Assembly: GCA_020635905.1 (NCBI GenBank)
Contig: JACJYV010000003.1
Coordinates: 620,001 to 684,000, forward strand
Source: Bacteroidia bacterium
GTDB taxonomy: Bacteria; Bacteroidota; Bacteroidia; J057; JADKCL01
Direction: 5' to 3'
DNA length: 64,000 bases
Shown here: positions 15,404 through 24,764 of the stretch, in pieces
Numbering within the stretch: position 1 is the first letter of the stretch
How the letters are laid out: every line of letters begins with the position of its first letter
Made by a program: the position numbers and the translations under genes
The notes under the pieces: model-generated
Database searches by the model: none
What the model was told of the DNA's origin: nothing
What the model saw: only the letters and a program-made list of their open reading frames with translations

Positions 15404-18400
15404 ATGAGAAACCTTTTTACCATCCTGTGTCTGCTATTTAGCGCGGCGTTGCTTCAGGCTCAGGGCAAGGTGGTTACCGGGACGGTAACTGCTGAAGGTG
15501 ATCCTCTACCTGGTGTCACAGTGGTTGAAAAAGGCACCTCCAATGGAGCCTTTACCAATGACCAGGGTAATTACAGGATCACCGTGAGCGAAAACGCCAC
15601 AACCCTCGAGTTTCGTTTCGTAGGTATGAAAACCATCGAAGCTGAAATTTCAGGGACTACTGTCAATATTGAAATGGCAGAAGACGAACTCCTCCTTGAC
15701 GAAGTGGTGGTAACCGCTTTGGGTATCAAGCAGGAGAAAAAACAACTGGGCTACGCAGTCCAGAGTGTGGGAGGTGACGCCCTCACCAAATCCGGCGAAG
15801 TAAACGCGATCAGCGGACTCGCAGGTAAGGTGGCAGGGGTACAGGTCATCAGCTCCTCCGGCTCCCCCGGGGGTTCTTCATTTATCCGTATCCGGGGTTC
15901 TTCCTCACTGACCGGATCCAACCAGCCGCTCGTGATCATCGACGGTGTGCCCATGGACAACTCTCAGTTGACCGCAGGTAACCCCGATGACGGCAGCAAC
16001 AACCTCCTTTCCGGGGTTGCTCTTTCCAACCGCGCCATCGACATCAACCCTGATGATATCGAGAACGTAACCGTGCTGAAAGGCCCGGCTGCTACGGCGC
16101 TTTACGGTATCCAGGCTGCCAACGGCGCTCTGGTTATCACCACCAAAAAAGGTAGTGCAACGGAAGGCAAAAGCGTGAATGTCTCCTTCAGCACCACCAT
16201 CGCATTTGACGAAGTAAACCGTCTGCCCAAAATGCAGGATCAGTACGTACAGGGAACCGGCTGGTACGATGTGGATGCCAATGGCGATCCCCTCCCCACC
16301 TGGTACGGACCTGGCGACGGATGGCCCACTTCCTGGGGTCCGAAAGCTGATACCATGTACTGGGACAACAGCGGCGACGATTCCTACTCCTATGATTCCC
16401 ATGGCAATCTGGTGGGTCAAAGTAACCCCAACAAAGGAGAGAAATTCGTTCCCTACGATAACCTCACCAACTTCTTCCAGCGCGGGGTGACCACCACCAA
16501 TAACCTGGCCCTTTCAGGAGGTAACAGCGCCACCACCTACCGCCTTTCTGTGGGAGACGTAAACCAAAAAGGTATTGTGCCCCTGAGCCAGTTCCGCAGA
16601 ACCACGGTAAGAGCAGCCGGCTCCAGCCAGCTCTCCTCCAAATTCCGTGTTTCATCCAGCGTGGGTTACGTAAAATCAGGCGGACGCCGTATTCAGCAGG
16701 GTTCAAACACCTCTGGTCTGATGCTGGGTCTGGCCCGTACCCCCATTTCATTTGACAACGCCAATGGTCTTGAGGATCCGATTAATAATCCCCTCTCTTA
16801 CACCCGTCCCGACGGAACCCAGCGCAACTACCGCGGTGGTGGAGGTTATGACAACCCCTACTGGACCATCAATAATAACCCCTTTGAGGACGATGTAAAC
16901 CGTGTTTACGGGTACATGGACGCCAGCTATGACGTTACTTCCTGGTTGAACGTATTCTACCGTCTGGGAACTGACTTCTATAGCGATCGTCGTACTTCTT
17001 CCTTCGAAATCGGCTCACGGACTTCTCCTGCCGGCCGTATCTACGAAGAACAGCACAACTACCGTCACGTAAACTCAGATCTTTGGATTACCCTGAAAAA
17101 GGATTTCACCGAAGACCTGAACGGATCATTGCTGATCGGACACAACGCTTACGTACAAAAATACCAGCGTCTGTACACCCAGGGTGATGCATTTGCCTTC
17201 CCCGGATTTACCCAGATCTCCAATGCATCTTCTGTTCTGACCCGCGAAACCACAGATAATTACCGCAAAACAGCCATTTTTGCCAACGCCAAACTGGCTT
17301 ACAAGGATTATCTCTTCCTTGACCTGACTGCGCGTAACGAGTGGTCTTCCTCACTGCCCGACAACAGCCGTGACTTCTTCTATCCTTCTGCCAGCGTAGG
17401 CTTCGTATTCACGGATGCTTTCGGTCTGCAGGATAATAAAGTGCTTCCCTACGGTAAACTCCGACTTTCCTGGGCACAGGCTGGTAACGATGCCCCCACC
17501 TACAGCACCAAAACTCCCTTCCAGGGTGCAAACTTTGCTGACGGCTGGACCAATGGTATCGTGTTCCCCTTTGGTGGTGTGAGCGGCTTTACCCAATCAG
17601 CTCTGCTGGGTAACCCCAACCTCCGTCCGGAAAAAACCAATTCCTTCGAAGTTGGAGCTGACCTCCGCTTCCTGAAAAACCGTCTCGGAATTGACATTAC
17701 CTACTACTCTGCGGTTACTGAAGATCAGATCCTGCCTGTGGCCATCGCTGCCTCTTCAGGATACCGTACCTTCACCACCAACGCTGGTAAAGTTTCCAAT
17801 AAAGGTATCGAACTGGTGCTGAACTTTACCCCCGTTAAAACCAAAGATTTCCGCTGGGATGCTCAGATCAACTTCACCAAAAACAAAAACCTGGTGGTTG
17901 AACTGGCTGAAGGCCTCGACAACATCTTCATTGGTGGTTTCGAAGGATCTGCTATCCGTCACATTGCTGGTCAGCCCTACGGTGTGATTCAGGGTGGTGC
18001 ATGGCTGCGCGATCCCAATGGCAACCTCGTAATCGAGTCTGACACTACCTCCTACTACTATGGTTATCCGCTGGCTGACCAGACCGAGCAGGTTATTGGT
18101 AACCCCAACCCGAACTTCCTGATGGGCTTCCGCAACACCCTGAGCTACAAAGGTATCACCTTTACCTTCCTGCTCGACTGGCGTAATGGTGGTCAGATCT
18201 GGAACGGAACTGAAGGTGCTCTTACCTACTTTGGTACTTCTGAGCTGACCGAAAACCGTGGAACCACCACCACCTTCTCCGGGGTGAAAGGTACCATTGA
18301 CGGCGACGGAAACGTAATCTACCAGGACGAAAACGGAAACCAGGGCACTTTCCAAAGTGACGCCGTGGTGGCTCTGAACGAAGACTGGTACACCTTCAAC

Positions 18401-18685
18401 GGGGGTGGATTTGGCGAACTGACCGAAAACTTTGTGCAGAAAGCTGACTTCATCAAACTCCGCGAAATCGGCATCAATTACGCTCTGCCTTCAACCCTGT
18501 TGGGAAAAACCTTCCTGAAAAACGTTGAAGTGGGTGTATCTGCCCGTAACTTCCTCCTCTGGACTCCTTACAACGGCATCGATCCTGAAACCAACCTCAT
18601 GGGCGCCAACAACGCTCAGGGTCTGGACTACTTCAACATGCCCAACACCCAGAGCTACATCCTCAATCTGAAAGTTAACTTTTAA
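15404..18685 (+). CDS. SusC/RagA family TonB-linked outer-membrane protein
   Basis: 1093 aa from the ATG at 15404; another ATG lies two codons upstream. Signal peptide MRNLFTILCLLFSAALLQAQ. Next is a carboxypeptidase-regulatory-like domain (VVTGTVTAEGDPLPGVTVVE, about 20-95), a TonB-box-like stretch (EVVVTALGIKQEKK), the plug domain (about 110-220, with IRIRGSSSL and LYGIQAANGALVI) and a long beta-barrel ending in the aromatic-terminal ILNLKVNF. It imports a ligand across the outer membrane with TonB energy, together with the SusD-like lipoprotein encoded 17 bp downstream. Codon use is strongly biased (CGT, AAC, CTG, GGT), consistent with high expression. No glycoside hydrolase is adjacent, so the ligand is unknown. 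Confidence 0.95.
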   Translation: MRNLFTILCLLFSAALLQAQGKVVTGTVTAEGDPLPGVTVVEKGTSNGAFTNDQGNYRITVSENATTLEFRFVGMKTIEAEISGTTVNIEMAEDELLLDEVVVTALGIKQEKKQLGYAVQSVGGDALTKSGEVNAISGLAGKVAGVQVISSSGSPGGSSFIRIRGSSSLTGSNQPLVIIDGVPMDNSQLTAGNPDDGSNNLLSGVALSNRAIDINPDDIENVTVLKGPAATALYGIQAANGALVITTKKGSATEGKSVNVSFSTTIAFDEVNRLPKMQDQYVQGTGWYDVDANGDPLPTWYGPGDGWPTSWGPKADTMYWDNSGDDSYSYDSHGNLVGQSNPNKGEKFVPYDNLTNFFQRGVTTTNNLALSGGNSATTYRLSVGDVNQKGIVPLSQFRRTTVRAAGSSQLSSKFRVSSSVGYVKSGGRRIQQGSNTSGLMLGLARTPISFDNANGLEDPINNPLSYTRPDGTQRNYRGGGGYDNPYWTINNNPFEDDVNRVYGYMDASYDVTSWLNVFYRLGTDFYSDRRTSSFEIGSRTSPAGRIYEEQHNYRHVNSDLWITLKKDFTEDLNGSLLIGHNAYVQKYQRLYTQGDAFAFPGFTQISNASSVLTRETTDNYRKTAIFANAKLAYKDYLFLDLTARNEWSSSLPDNSRDFFYPSASVGFVFTDAFGLQDNKVLPYGKLRLSWAQAGNDAPTYSTKTPFQGANFADGWTNGIVFPFGGVSGFTQSALLGNPNLRPEKTNSFEVGADLRFLKNRLGIDITYYSAVTEDQILPVAIAASSGYRTFTTNAGKVSNKGIELVLNFTPVKTKDFRWDAQINFTKNKNLVVELAEGLDNIFIGGFEGSAIRHIAGQPYGVIQGGAWLRDPNGNLVIESDTTSYYYGYPLADQTEQVIGNPNPNFLMGFRNTLSYKGITFTFLLDWRNGGQIWNGTEGALTYFGTSELTENRGTTTTFSGVKGTIDGDGNVIYQDENGNQGTFQSDAVVALNEDWYTFNGGGFGELTENFVQKADFIKLREIGINYALPSTLLGKTFLKNVEVGVSARNFLLWTPYNGIDPETNLMGANNAQGLDYFNMPNTQSYILNLKVNF

Positions 18686-18702
18686 TCAAGGAGGACAACA
18701 CA

Positions 18703-20025
18703 ATGAAAGTATTTAAATATATGGTTATGCTTTTTGCTGCAGCAGCAATCAGCACCTCCTGTAATAAGTGGTTTGAAGGGGTAAATGACAACCCCAACGA
18801 CCCGATTGACGTGCCCGTATCCGTACTGATTCCTTCCATTGAGGGATCTCTCGCATACGGAGTTGGTGGGGATGCATCCCGCTATGTGTCTGTATTCATG
18901 CAGCACTGCGAAGGAGCCACCCGTCAGTTTACCGCGATCAATGCCTACCAGCTTTCTGAAAATGACGTGGACAACTTCTGGCGCTTCAACCTCTACGCAG
19001 GACCGCTGAATGACCTCCACATCCTCAACACGAAAGCTGAAGCTGAAGGCTACCATGAGTATGCCGGGGTGGCAAAAATCCTGATGGCTTACGGACTGTC
19101 TGTAGCCACCGACCTTTTTGGTGATGTTCCCTACTCGGAAGCATTCCAGGGAGCCGACAATCTGACCCCCATCTATGATACCCAGCAGGAATTGTACACC
19201 ACCATTATGCCAGGTCTTCTCAACCAGGGCATTGCTGACCTGAATAACTCAGGCGCAGCCGTGGTTCCCGGTGATGACGACCTCATCTACGGTGGTGACG
19301 TTCAGAAGTGGATTCAGCTGGCTAATACCCTGAAAGCCCGTCTGCAACTGCATACCAAAGACTATTCAGGAGCTCTTGCCACCCTGAATGCAGGAGACGT
19401 TTTCACCGGCAACGGTGACGACTTCACCTTCTACTTTGGTACCACTCAGACCTCTGCGAACCCCTGGTTCCAGTATGTACAGCAGCGCGATGACATCCGC
19501 TACACCACCACCCTGAGTGATATGATGGCAAGCATCAGCGATCCCCGTTTCGATGCTTACTTCGACACCACCAACGGTGCCAGCGACCTCGGCCCCTGGC
19601 TGGGATCCATCAACTCTCCCGTTGAAATGGCTACCTACGTGGAAATGAAGTTCATCCAGGCAGAAGCTGCTTTCCAGACGGGTGACAAAACTACTGCCGC
19701 CGACGCCCATAACGAAGCCATCAAAGCTTCTCTGGCTAAAGTTGGTGTGGTTGATCTTGCTTTCGAAGCTGCTGAAGCCTCTGAAACTGCAGGTACCATT
19801 ACCCTGGACAAGATCATGACCCACAAGTACATTGCACTTTTCCTCCAGCCTGAGGTTTGGACGGATTTCCGTCGCACGGACCTGCCCGCGCTTACCGCGG
19901 TGCCGGTTAACGTGACCAGCAATGTGATCCCAACCCGTTTCCCCTATCCTCAAAGCGAAGTGTTGTACAATCCGAATACGCCCCCGAGCCTTTCGATTAC
20001 AACCAAAGTTTGGTGGGATCTGTAA
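18703..20025 (+). CDS. SusD/RagB family nutrient-binding outer-membrane lipoprotein
   Basis: 440 aa. The lipoprotein signal ends in ISTSCNKW (Cys20) followed by FEGVNDNPNDP, a typical SusD-like (SusD-like_2 type) start. The C-terminal part shows the family features YIALFLQPEVWTDFRRTDLP and RFPYPQSEVLYNPN. It caps the SusC barrel and binds the ligand at the cell surface. An AAGGAGG lies eight bp before the ATG, which is unusually strong for Bacteroidota, where genes often lack such a sequence. It shares SusC's biased codon use. A strong terminator closes the pair. Confidence 0.95.
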   Translation: MKVFKYMVMLFAAAAISTSCNKWFEGVNDNPNDPIDVPVSVLIPSIEGSLAYGVGGDASRYVSVFMQHCEGATRQFTAINAYQLSENDVDNFWRFNLYAGPLNDLHILNTKAEAEGYHEYAGVAKILMAYGLSVATDLFGDVPYSEAFQGADNLTPIYDTQQELYTTIMPGLLNQGIADLNNSGAAVVPGDDDLIYGGDVQKWIQLANTLKARLQLHTKDYSGALATLNAGDVFTGNGDDFTFYFGTTQTSANPWFQYVQQRDDIRYTTTLSDMMASISDPRFDAYFDTTNGASDLGPWLGSINSPVEMATYVEMKFIQAEAAFQTGDKTTAADAHNEAIKASLAKVGVVDLAFEAAEASETAGTITLDKIMTHKYIALFLQPEVWTDFRRTDLPALTAVPVNVTSNVIPTRFPYPQSEVLYNPNTPPSLSITTKVWWDL

Positions 20026-20043
20026 GAACAGGTTGAAACCCAT

Positions 20044-20080
20044 AAAAAATCCCCCTGGTGCAAATCAGGGGGATTTTTTT
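20044..20080 (+). terminator. Rho-independent terminator of the susC-susD pair
   Basis: AAAAAATCCCCCTG, an eight-base loop and CAGGGGGATTTTTTT form a perfect GC-core stem ending in a T run, 18 bp after the SusD stop. Confidence 0.9.
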
Positions 20081-20089
20081 GATGGTGAA

Positions 20090-20980
20090 TCAGGGCTTCA
20101 TTTTGGGATGGCTCTCATCCCAGAGCCCCCAGCTGACCCAGGGAAGGCGTGGTTTGAAAAAGGCCCGCAGATAGCTCAGAAAACTCCCGGGATAGGCCAT
20201 AATCTTCACTCCCACCATGGTAAAGCGGGTATGGTCGCGGGTCTCAAAATATCCTTTGGCTGGAAAAAGGAGTAAATCCTGCCCGTATTTTTCTTTGAAA
20301 GCCTCCTGCTCGCGGGCAAAATCGGCTGCTTTCTCTTTGGGGTGACTGTAAATGGACATGCCCAAAATAACAACCTTGCCGCCGGGAAGCAGCATTTTTC
20401 GGGCCGAGGCCAGCATTTCGTGGGGTTCTGGCATAAAATGAAGACAATGATTGAAAATGATCAGATCAAATTTCTCATCCAGCACAGATAAATCCCGTAA
20501 ATCCATCTGGATACTGGTCCAGTTGGGATTGGAAAAGTGCTTTCTGGCTTTTAATCCTTCCCGGTCATTCAGAAAATAATCCACTACGGTTACCTCCTGC
20601 CCTTCCTTTGCCAGGTGATTGCTCAGCCAGCCCATCCAGGGACCAATTTCCAGCACCTTCAATCCTGTCCTTTCACGCACGGCTTGGACCAGAATTTCCA
20701 AATCCTGCCGCCTGGATTTCCAAACCTTGTGCGCCTTCCCTTCGGGTCCAAAAGGAAGTTCAGAGTAATGCTCCACCGCGGGTTGATAAAAGCGATCTGC
20801 CTTGCGTGACTCGGCAAAAATGGATTCAAAAGCATCCACTTTATCCTTCAATTCAGGTTTAATCAGACAAATAACCTCTTCCTCACGGGTATATTGGTGC
20901 CCCTGAGCACAAGTAAGGCTCTCCATTTGCAGGGGTTCCCCACAGGCCGGGCATTTCAGTTTAATTTTGTTCTGTTCCAT
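20090..20980 (-). CDS. SAM-dependent methyltransferase with N-terminal zinc ribbon
   Basis: 296 aa from the ATG at 20980; another ATG three codons upstream is possible. The N-terminus holds CPACGEPL and a second Cys at TCAQGHQY, a zinc-ribbon-like pair as in the SAM-methyltransferase group with a Trm112-like domain. Motif I is VLEIGPWMGWLSNHL, motif II VVDYF, and a later DLIIFNHCLHF fits the class I fold. It overlaps the end of the flippase gene and is the last gene of a four-gene glycan cassette, so it probably methylates a sugar or lipid intermediate; this is inferred from context. Confidence 0.8.
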   Translation of the reverse strand: MEQNKIKLKCPACGEPLQMESLTCAQGHQYTREEEVICLIKPELKDKVDAFESIFAESRKADRFYQPAVEHYSELPFGPEGKAHKVWKSRRQDLEILVQAVRERTGLKVLEIGPWMGWLSNHLAKEGQEVTVVDYFLNDREGLKARKHFSNPNWTSIQMDLRDLSVLDEKFDLIIFNHCLHFMPEPHEMLASARKMLLPGGKVVILGMSIYSHPKEKAADFAREQEAFKEKYGQDLLLFPAKGYFETRDHTRFTMVGVKIMAYPGSFLSYLRAFFKPRLPWVSWGLWDESHPKMKP

Positions 20981-22157
20981 TTTTTTCAAACCACCAGGTC
21001 AGTCCCAGGATCATCCACTGGGCAAAGGCGCTGGCTGCCAAAGCCCCCAAAATCCCCCAGAACGGCAATAAAACGAGATTAAGGATCAAATTCACCCCAA
21101 TTCCAATCCCATTCACCCACATTACCTTGCCCGTTTCCCGCCGCTTATACAAAGCATAAATCAGGGGCAAATAGGCAAAAACAGGGATTACAAACAAGGT
21201 GCCCGCTATCAGCAACCCAAGACTCATTTCAAAGCCAAATCCCCACACATAAGCCAGGTACACCGCTGGAATTGCAAAAAGCAACATTAGAAGGCCCAGC
21301 CCGGTCAGCGACCAGCTCATTTTGCGGATGGAGGATGTTTTCATGCGATAAAGATTGCGGGCAAAGGGCAATAAAACAAAATTGGCCAGGGCCTGCAGAT
21401 ACAGCAACATGCTGATCAGGACCTGATAAGCCGCCAAATCGTCTTCCCCCAGATAAAGGGCCACACAGTACAGATCTGTGCGGGATTGCAGCATGCCACT
21501 CAGTCCCAGCAGGAAGAAGGGAAAAGCCGCCTGGAGAAAATGCCCAACCCGGGCCACCCCTACCCTGCCCTGCACTTCCCGCCCCGCCCAAACCCCAATC
21601 AGGAGGGCTTTGGCACAAAATCCCATGGCAAAAGCCCAAACCAGGCCTTCCACTTCCCATCCGTTCCCCGAGAGCCACAAGTGGCTCAAAATCACCCCCA
21701 GGCCCACCAATTCGGCAACTGCCGTCCGCATGAACCACTTTTTGAAGAGAATCACCACCTCAAAAGACTGGTACAGGAAAGCCGCTACCAGCCACAAAGT
21801 GGCTGGAAAAATAAAAGGCCGACATACCGGCACCAACCAAAGAGCCGCCACTCCAAGCGGCAAAAGCAGCAGGCGGGCTTGCATCCCTTCCTGCCATTGG
21901 CGGGCCAGACTGGCCGGATCCGCGGCAAAGCCGCGCAACAAATATTCCTTATTGCCCCAGTTCAACAGGTGGGCACCCAAATTCACCACAATCATCACCT
22001 CTACAAATCCGCCCCAGAGCTCCCGTGAAGCCATTTTGACTACCAGCAGAGAGATGAGGATACTGAAAACAGGCACCAGCAGGCTGGTGACTGCATGGGC
22101 AGCCACCGTGAGCAGGCGACGCCTGCCCTTAAGACTGGTAAAATTTCCAATAGGCAT
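20961..22157 (-). CDS. Polysaccharide/oligosaccharide flippase (MOP/Wzx type)
   Basis: 398 aa from the ATG at 22157. The longer frame would start inside the glycosyltransferase gene and encodes a Pro/Arg-rich segment foreign to the family, so the short start is chosen. About twelve hydrophobic helices, with HAVTSLLVPVFSILISLLVV as the first and ILNLVLLPFWGILGALAASA near the end, fit the polysaccharide-transport (Wzx-like) proteins that flip undecaprenyl- or lipid-linked oligosaccharides. It is shorter than many Wzx proteins (about 430-480 aa). It overlaps both neighbours, so the cassette is translationally coupled. Confidence 0.75.
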   Translation of the reverse strand: MPIGNFTSLKGRRRLLTVAAHAVTSLLVPVFSILISLLVVKMASRELWGGFVEVMIVVNLGAHLLNWGNKEYLLRGFAADPASLARQWQEGMQARLLLLPLGVAALWLVPVCRPFIFPATLWLVAAFLYQSFEVVILFKKWFMRTAVAELVGLGVILSHLWLSGNGWEVEGLVWAFAMGFCAKALLIGVWAGREVQGRVGVARVGHFLQAAFPFFLLGLSGMLQSRTDLYCVALYLGEDDLAAYQVLISMLLYLQALANFVLLPFARNLYRMKTSSIRKMSWSLTGLGLLMLLFAIPAVYLAYVWGFGFEMSLGLLIAGTLFVIPVFAYLPLIYALYKRRETGKVMWVNGIGIGVNLILNLVLLPFWGILGALAASAFAQWMILGLTWWFEKNGTEQN

Positions 22158-23178
22158 CGACCGTGGATTGGATGGGGTAAAGCGGCTCAGGATGGGTCGC
22201 AGGAGGGATTTCCAGCAAAGCCTGCACCTCCCGTGCAAACTCAGCCGGGCTTTCGCCCGTCCGCCAGGTTGGCCCGGGGAGCACAGCTCCCACCGGCCGG
22301 GAAACCAGGTGCATGCCCCGGCTTTGGGCCTCGGCAAAGACCAGCCCAAAGCTCTCATATTCAGCCGGGTGCAAGAGCACCCGGGATTGGGTCATGCGCT
22401 CCAGCACCTTTTCACGGACCAGTTGACCCCGCAAAGAAACCTGCTCCTCCAGCCCCAAATCTTCGATTTTGCGTTGCAGCCAGCCCTTTTCAGGTCCATC
22501 CCCGATGATCTCGGCCCGCAAGTCAGGCTTTTGCTTCACCAATTCAGCACAGGTCTCAATGAAATCCTCCCAGCCTTTCAGCGGGATGAGTGAACCCACG
22601 CCCAATACATCCACCGGCCGGGGGCCGGTCAGATCATCCTCCACCCGGGGCAGGCCCCAGGGAATGATGGTAGCGGGCTCCTGCCCGCTGCTTTCCTGAT
22701 AAACCTGAGCCTGAAAAGGCGTCAGGGCTATGGCCGGGATGCGGGCCGTAGCCAGCAGGCGCAAATAGGCATTGGTGGACCGGGCGTCCTGCCCCATCAG
22801 GGTATTGATGTGCCGGGCTCCCAGCTTGAAAGCTGCGGAATGGCCCAGCATGGCGGCCTCCGTCATCCAAAAGGAATGGACCAATGAAACAGGATTCTCT
22901 TTGTGAATGGCTTTGATAGCCTTTTTGGCCCGCCGCCAGGCAAATATGCGCCCAAAGCCTCCTTTATTATTGCCGCCCGCGGCAAAAACGGGAATTCCGT
23001 TCCATTCATAGCTTCCCCTGCGGTTGGGATATTGCAAAGCAATCACCGAGATTTTCAATCCCGGATGAGAAACCCGCAGGGCCAACACATATTCCTGCAA
23101 AGCAGGAATACAGGTACTGTCGCCTTCATCCGCGGGGAAACCCGGGGTGATCATCAAAACATGTTCAATTGAGCTCAT
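22129..23178 (-). CDS. Glycosyltransferase family 4 protein
   Basis: 349 aa. The N-terminal Rossmann domain begins VLMITPGFPADEGDST; the C-terminal GT-B domain has LGVGSLIPLKGWEDFIE, IIGDGPEKGWLQRK and LLHPAEYESFGLVFAEA. The last contains the ExFGxxxxE-type donor-binding motif of GT4 enzymes. It would add a sugar from a nucleotide- or lipid-linked donor on the cytoplasmic face. It overlaps the upstream gene by 14 bp and the flippase by 29 bp. Confidence 0.9.
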   Translation of the reverse strand: MSSIEHVLMITPGFPADEGDSTCIPALQEYVLALRVSHPGLKISVIALQYPNRRGSYEWNGIPVFAAGGNNKGGFGRIFAWRRAKKAIKAIHKENPVSLVHSFWMTEAAMLGHSAAFKLGARHINTLMGQDARSTNAYLRLLATARIPAIALTPFQAQVYQESSGQEPATIIPWGLPRVEDDLTGPRPVDVLGVGSLIPLKGWEDFIETCAELVKQKPDLRAEIIGDGPEKGWLQRKIEDLGLEEQVSLRGQLVREKVLERMTQSRVLLHPAEYESFGLVFAEAQSRGMHLVSRPVGAVLPGPTWRTGESPAEFAREVQALLEIPPATHPEPLYPIQSTVDAYWKFYQS

Positions 23179-24676
23179 AAAGTGTCCATCCGTCCGAAAA
23201 TTCCTGTACGGGTACTAAGGTAAAATTTTCATTCAGCCATTCCCAATTCAGCATGGGATTATAACCTGTCCATTGCTTTTCCAGCAATGGCGCATTAAAA
23301 AGCACCCACTCCCCTTTTTCGGCTGTATCCAGTCGAATTTCATACAAATTCACCAGGTTGTGCCGGCAATGATAGCCCTTCAGGGCCACGTCCACATCAA
23401 AAGCGTAGATTTTATGCCGGGGAAGGGCCTCCAGACACTGATAAATCTCTTTTTCCAGAGCAGAACGCACCTTCAACGGCCAAAGCGCCCTCACATTCAA
23501 CCCAATTCCCAACAAAAACATCAAAATCAACAGCAACTGAGGCAGAAATTTCCATTTCCCCTGTAAAAACACAAACAGATTATCTGCCGCAGGCATCAAA
23601 AACCAAAAGACCAAAGGCAAAGTCAGCAGCAGAAAGCGGTTATTTTGGTAAGGAATGCCCATCAAAAACAACGCATAAGCCAGAATGGCTGCCAACAAGA
23701 GCTTATTTTGAGAAGGAATCAGCAGATTTTTCCTTACGAAAGCCAGCATAAGCACCCCAGGGGGCAAAAACCCCGGATGTACCCAGTTGGATATTGCGTA
23801 AAGGATATTGGGCAGGAGATATTGGGCATTGCCTTCGGGAGTGGAAAAAGAGGAAGAAAAAGCATTCAGCGGGGACCAGGTTTGAAACCATGGATGCCCC
23901 AGAAAATCACCCGAATCCGCTGCGCGGATCAGATAATGCGGAATGAAGGGCAGGATGCCCATCACCAAAGCCAGCGCCATGCCGGCCCATTGGCGGTTTT
24001 TCACCGCAAACCACACACCCCGGGCTGCGCCCGGCAAAATGATTACCCCGGCCCCGTACCGGGTCATGACCGCTGCCGCTCCACCCAGAGCTGCTACAGC
24101 CAGCCAATGGCCTCCCCCACCCTTTTCCTGCCGCAAAAGTCCATAATAACATAGGCAAATCCAGGCCATGCACAGGCTTTCCGACATCACAGTCAGGCCA
24201 ATGCGAAAAAAATAGGCCGAAGTCAGACAAAGCAAAAAGTAAAAAACCAGGTGCTTTTTGTGGCCCTGATGGATCAGCCAGGCGAAGCCAATTCCCACCA
24301 CGCCTGCAAAAGCCAGCATAGAAATCAGCTGCAAAGCCAGGCTCTCCGAGCCTGCCAACAGCCCAAAAACCGCTCCCAGGAGCGGATAAAGAACAGGCCA
24401 GTTGTAGTCACCCGGGTGAATGCCTGTGCGTAAAAACGCACCCAGTCGCTCCGAATACCGAAGGTATTCGAAGGGATCCTGGCCGTACAGGCCATTGAAT
24501 CCCGCACCCAGTTTCACCAACAACAACACCCCAAAAGCCAGCAAAAAACCCGCCCAGGGCAATCCCCGATCGCTTCCCGACCAGCCACCCAGCCTCAACT
24601 TTGTCAAAGCAGAATTCCTTTCCCGAAAATCATGCGCTCTGCAACCAAATCTTTGCCATGTCCGAAAATTAGCCAA
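23165..24676 (-). CDS. Polytopic membrane glycosyltransferase (GT39/ArnT/PMT-like)
   Basis: 503 aa in the longest frame (TTG at 24676; a further TTG at 24607 would remove 23 polar residues and no ATG is available, so the start is open). About 10-12 membrane helices follow FLLAFGVLLLVKLGAGFN. The first loop carries GQDPFEYLRY, matching the acidic loop of C-type glycosyltransferases that use polyprenyl-phosphate sugars. The C-terminal region is a soluble extracytoplasmic domain. It probably transfers a sugar in the periplasm. It is the first gene of the four-gene cassette. Confidence 0.65.
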   Translation of the reverse strand: MANFRTWQRFGCRAHDFRERNSALTKLRLGGWSGSDRGLPWAGFLLAFGVLLLVKLGAGFNGLYGQDPFEYLRYSERLGAFLRTGIHPGDYNWPVLYPLLGAVFGLLAGSESLALQLISMLAFAGVVGIGFAWLIHQGHKKHLVFYFLLCLTSAYFFRIGLTVMSESLCMAWICLCYYGLLRQEKGGGGHWLAVAALGGAAAVMTRYGAGVIILPGAARGVWFAVKNRQWAGMALALVMGILPFIPHYLIRAADSGDFLGHPWFQTWSPLNAFSSSFSTPEGNAQYLLPNILYAISNWVHPGFLPPGVLMLAFVRKNLLIPSQNKLLLAAILAYALFLMGIPYQNNRFLLLTLPLVFWFLMPAADNLFVFLQGKWKFLPQLLLILMFLLGIGLNVRALWPLKVRSALEKEIYQCLEALPRHKIYAFDVDVALKGYHCRHNLVNLYEIRLDTAEKGEWVLFNAPLLEKQWTGYNPMLNWEWLNENFTLVPVQEFSDGWTLYELN

Positions 24677-24719
24677 TCCACCCGCATTTTCCCATTCCGC
24701 AAAATCATTTTTTGAAAAT

Positions 24720-24757
24720 CAGTCAGCGGTCAGCAATCAGCGGTCAGCGATCAGCTA
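24720..24757. repeat. Third GCGGTCA-type heptad run
   Basis: Five GTCAGCG/ATCAGCG-type heptads with mismatches (CAGTCAGCGGTCAGCAATCA...). The CGAAGC part of the composite is missing. The run directly precedes the 134-bp tandem array. Confidence 0.6.
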
Positions 24758-24764
24758 GTCCCAA

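Noticed and set aside
20961..22358. Long N-terminal extension of the flippase (start at 22358)
   Set aside because: The extra 67 residues are Arg/Pro-rich shadow of the overlapping glycosyltransferase gene; the ATG at 22157 precedes the first membrane helix.
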